From the NCBI RefSeq assembly GCF_900114215.1, contig NZ_FOSG01000001.1, positions 124,001 through 188,000 on the forward strand: 64,000 nt of DNA, read 5' to 3'. Source of the stretch: Streptomyces mangrovi. Lineage in GTDB: Bacteria > Actinomycetota > Actinomycetes > Streptomycetales > Streptomycetaceae. Below the pieces are notes generated by a model that worked only from the letters and a program-made list of their open reading frames with translations, made no database searches and had not been told where the DNA came from. The translations under genes were made by a program, and so were the position numbers. This document shows, piece after piece, positions 63,893 to 64,000 of this stretch; position 1 is the stretch's first letter; every line of letters starts with the position of its first letter.

Positions 63893-64000
63893 GTGGCACA
63901 GCCCGAGCACGAGACCCGCACCGCTCTGCCGCCCGCGCTCGAATCGATGACCCTGCTGGTGGCGGCCGTCATCGTCCACGACCGGGCCGCCGACCGCGTC
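63893..64000 (+). CDS. N-terminus of a probable NUDIX hydrolase (3' end outside window)
   Basis: Only 36 codons are visible from a GTG with GAAGGG six bases upstream. The segment PPALESMTLLVAAVIVHDRA followed by ADRV resembles the first beta strand and loop of NUDIX hydrolases, but the NUDIX box lies beyond the window. The assignment is tentative. Confidence 0.45.
   Translation, partial: MAQPEHETRTALPPALESMTLLVAAVIVHDRAADRV

Overview
The window is chromosomal DNA from a Streptomyces (or very close relative). The evidence is the very high G+C content with strongly GC-biased third codon positions, an SsgA-like sporulation gene (ssgE), the tam/tamR pair, the galT-galE-galK order, LAXTG-type sortase substrates, an RpfB-type resuscitation factor next to ksgA-ispE, a mannosyltransferase (Pmt) next to rsmI, and a tricorn-protease homologue. 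Most of it is core chromosome. I see no insertion sequence, prophage, CRISPR array, tRNA or rRNA gene.

Layout. 1-5.0 kb: the end of a coiled-coil protein, then glmU, prs, rplY (CTC/L25) and pth, separated by strong hairpin terminators. 5.1-6.8 kb: a small membrane protein and a cell-wall anchored LAETG protein behind an AT-rich hexamer repeat. 6.8-11.6 kb: ppc on the minus strand, divergent from an acyl desaturase and its TetR regulator, with a double TACG-N4-CGTA palindrome between them. 11.7-14.3 kb: a VOC protein, tam/tamR around a palindrome, and a NarL-type regulator. 14.7-20.4 kb: the galactose operon galT-galE-galK, translationally coupled by 4-nt overlaps and divergent from a Na+/sugar symporter, with four 10-bp-phased repeats between. 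20.5-28.2 kb: a degenerate response regulator, a PQQ-propeller membrane protein, an ABC-F ATPase, an unknown protein and a class B penicillin-binding protein. 28.2-29.8 kb: two tandem paralogous small secreted proteins of an unfamiliar family.

29.8-37.4 kb: Pmt, RsmI, a zinc-ribbon protein, TatD, and the overlapping genes rpfB-ksgA-ispE. 37.6-42.9 kb: an SDR, a beta-lactamase-fold esterase, and a CbiMN-CbiQ-CbiO energy-coupling metal importer behind a probable Nur (nickel) box, divergent from ssgE. 43.7-49.2 kb: the tricorn homologue, a quinone-reductase-like flavoprotein and its divergent XRE regulator. 49.3-53.8 kb: a Baeyer-Villiger monooxygenase / alpha-beta hydrolase / SDR operon in the same order as mycobacterial mymA-lipR-sadH, divergent from a MerR regulator around a perfect palindrome. 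53.8-57.5 kb: an FUSC transporter, exonuclease III, a GNAT enzyme, and an arylamine N-acetyltransferase behind a textbook SoxR box.

57.6-64 kb is a cell-surface block: an LASTG-anchored protein, a tiny zinc-binding anti-sigma-like protein, a class F sortase, a DUF4397 secreted protein, a DUF4383 membrane protein, and an ECF sigma factor that has lost region 4. The sigma gene diverges from a CarH/LitR-like MerR-cobalamin regulator. A probable NUDIX gene runs off the end.

The points most worth following up are the two small secreted paralogues, the SoxR-box NAT promoter, the degenerate sigma factor beside a B12-type regulator, and several clean operators whose regulators can be guessed from context.
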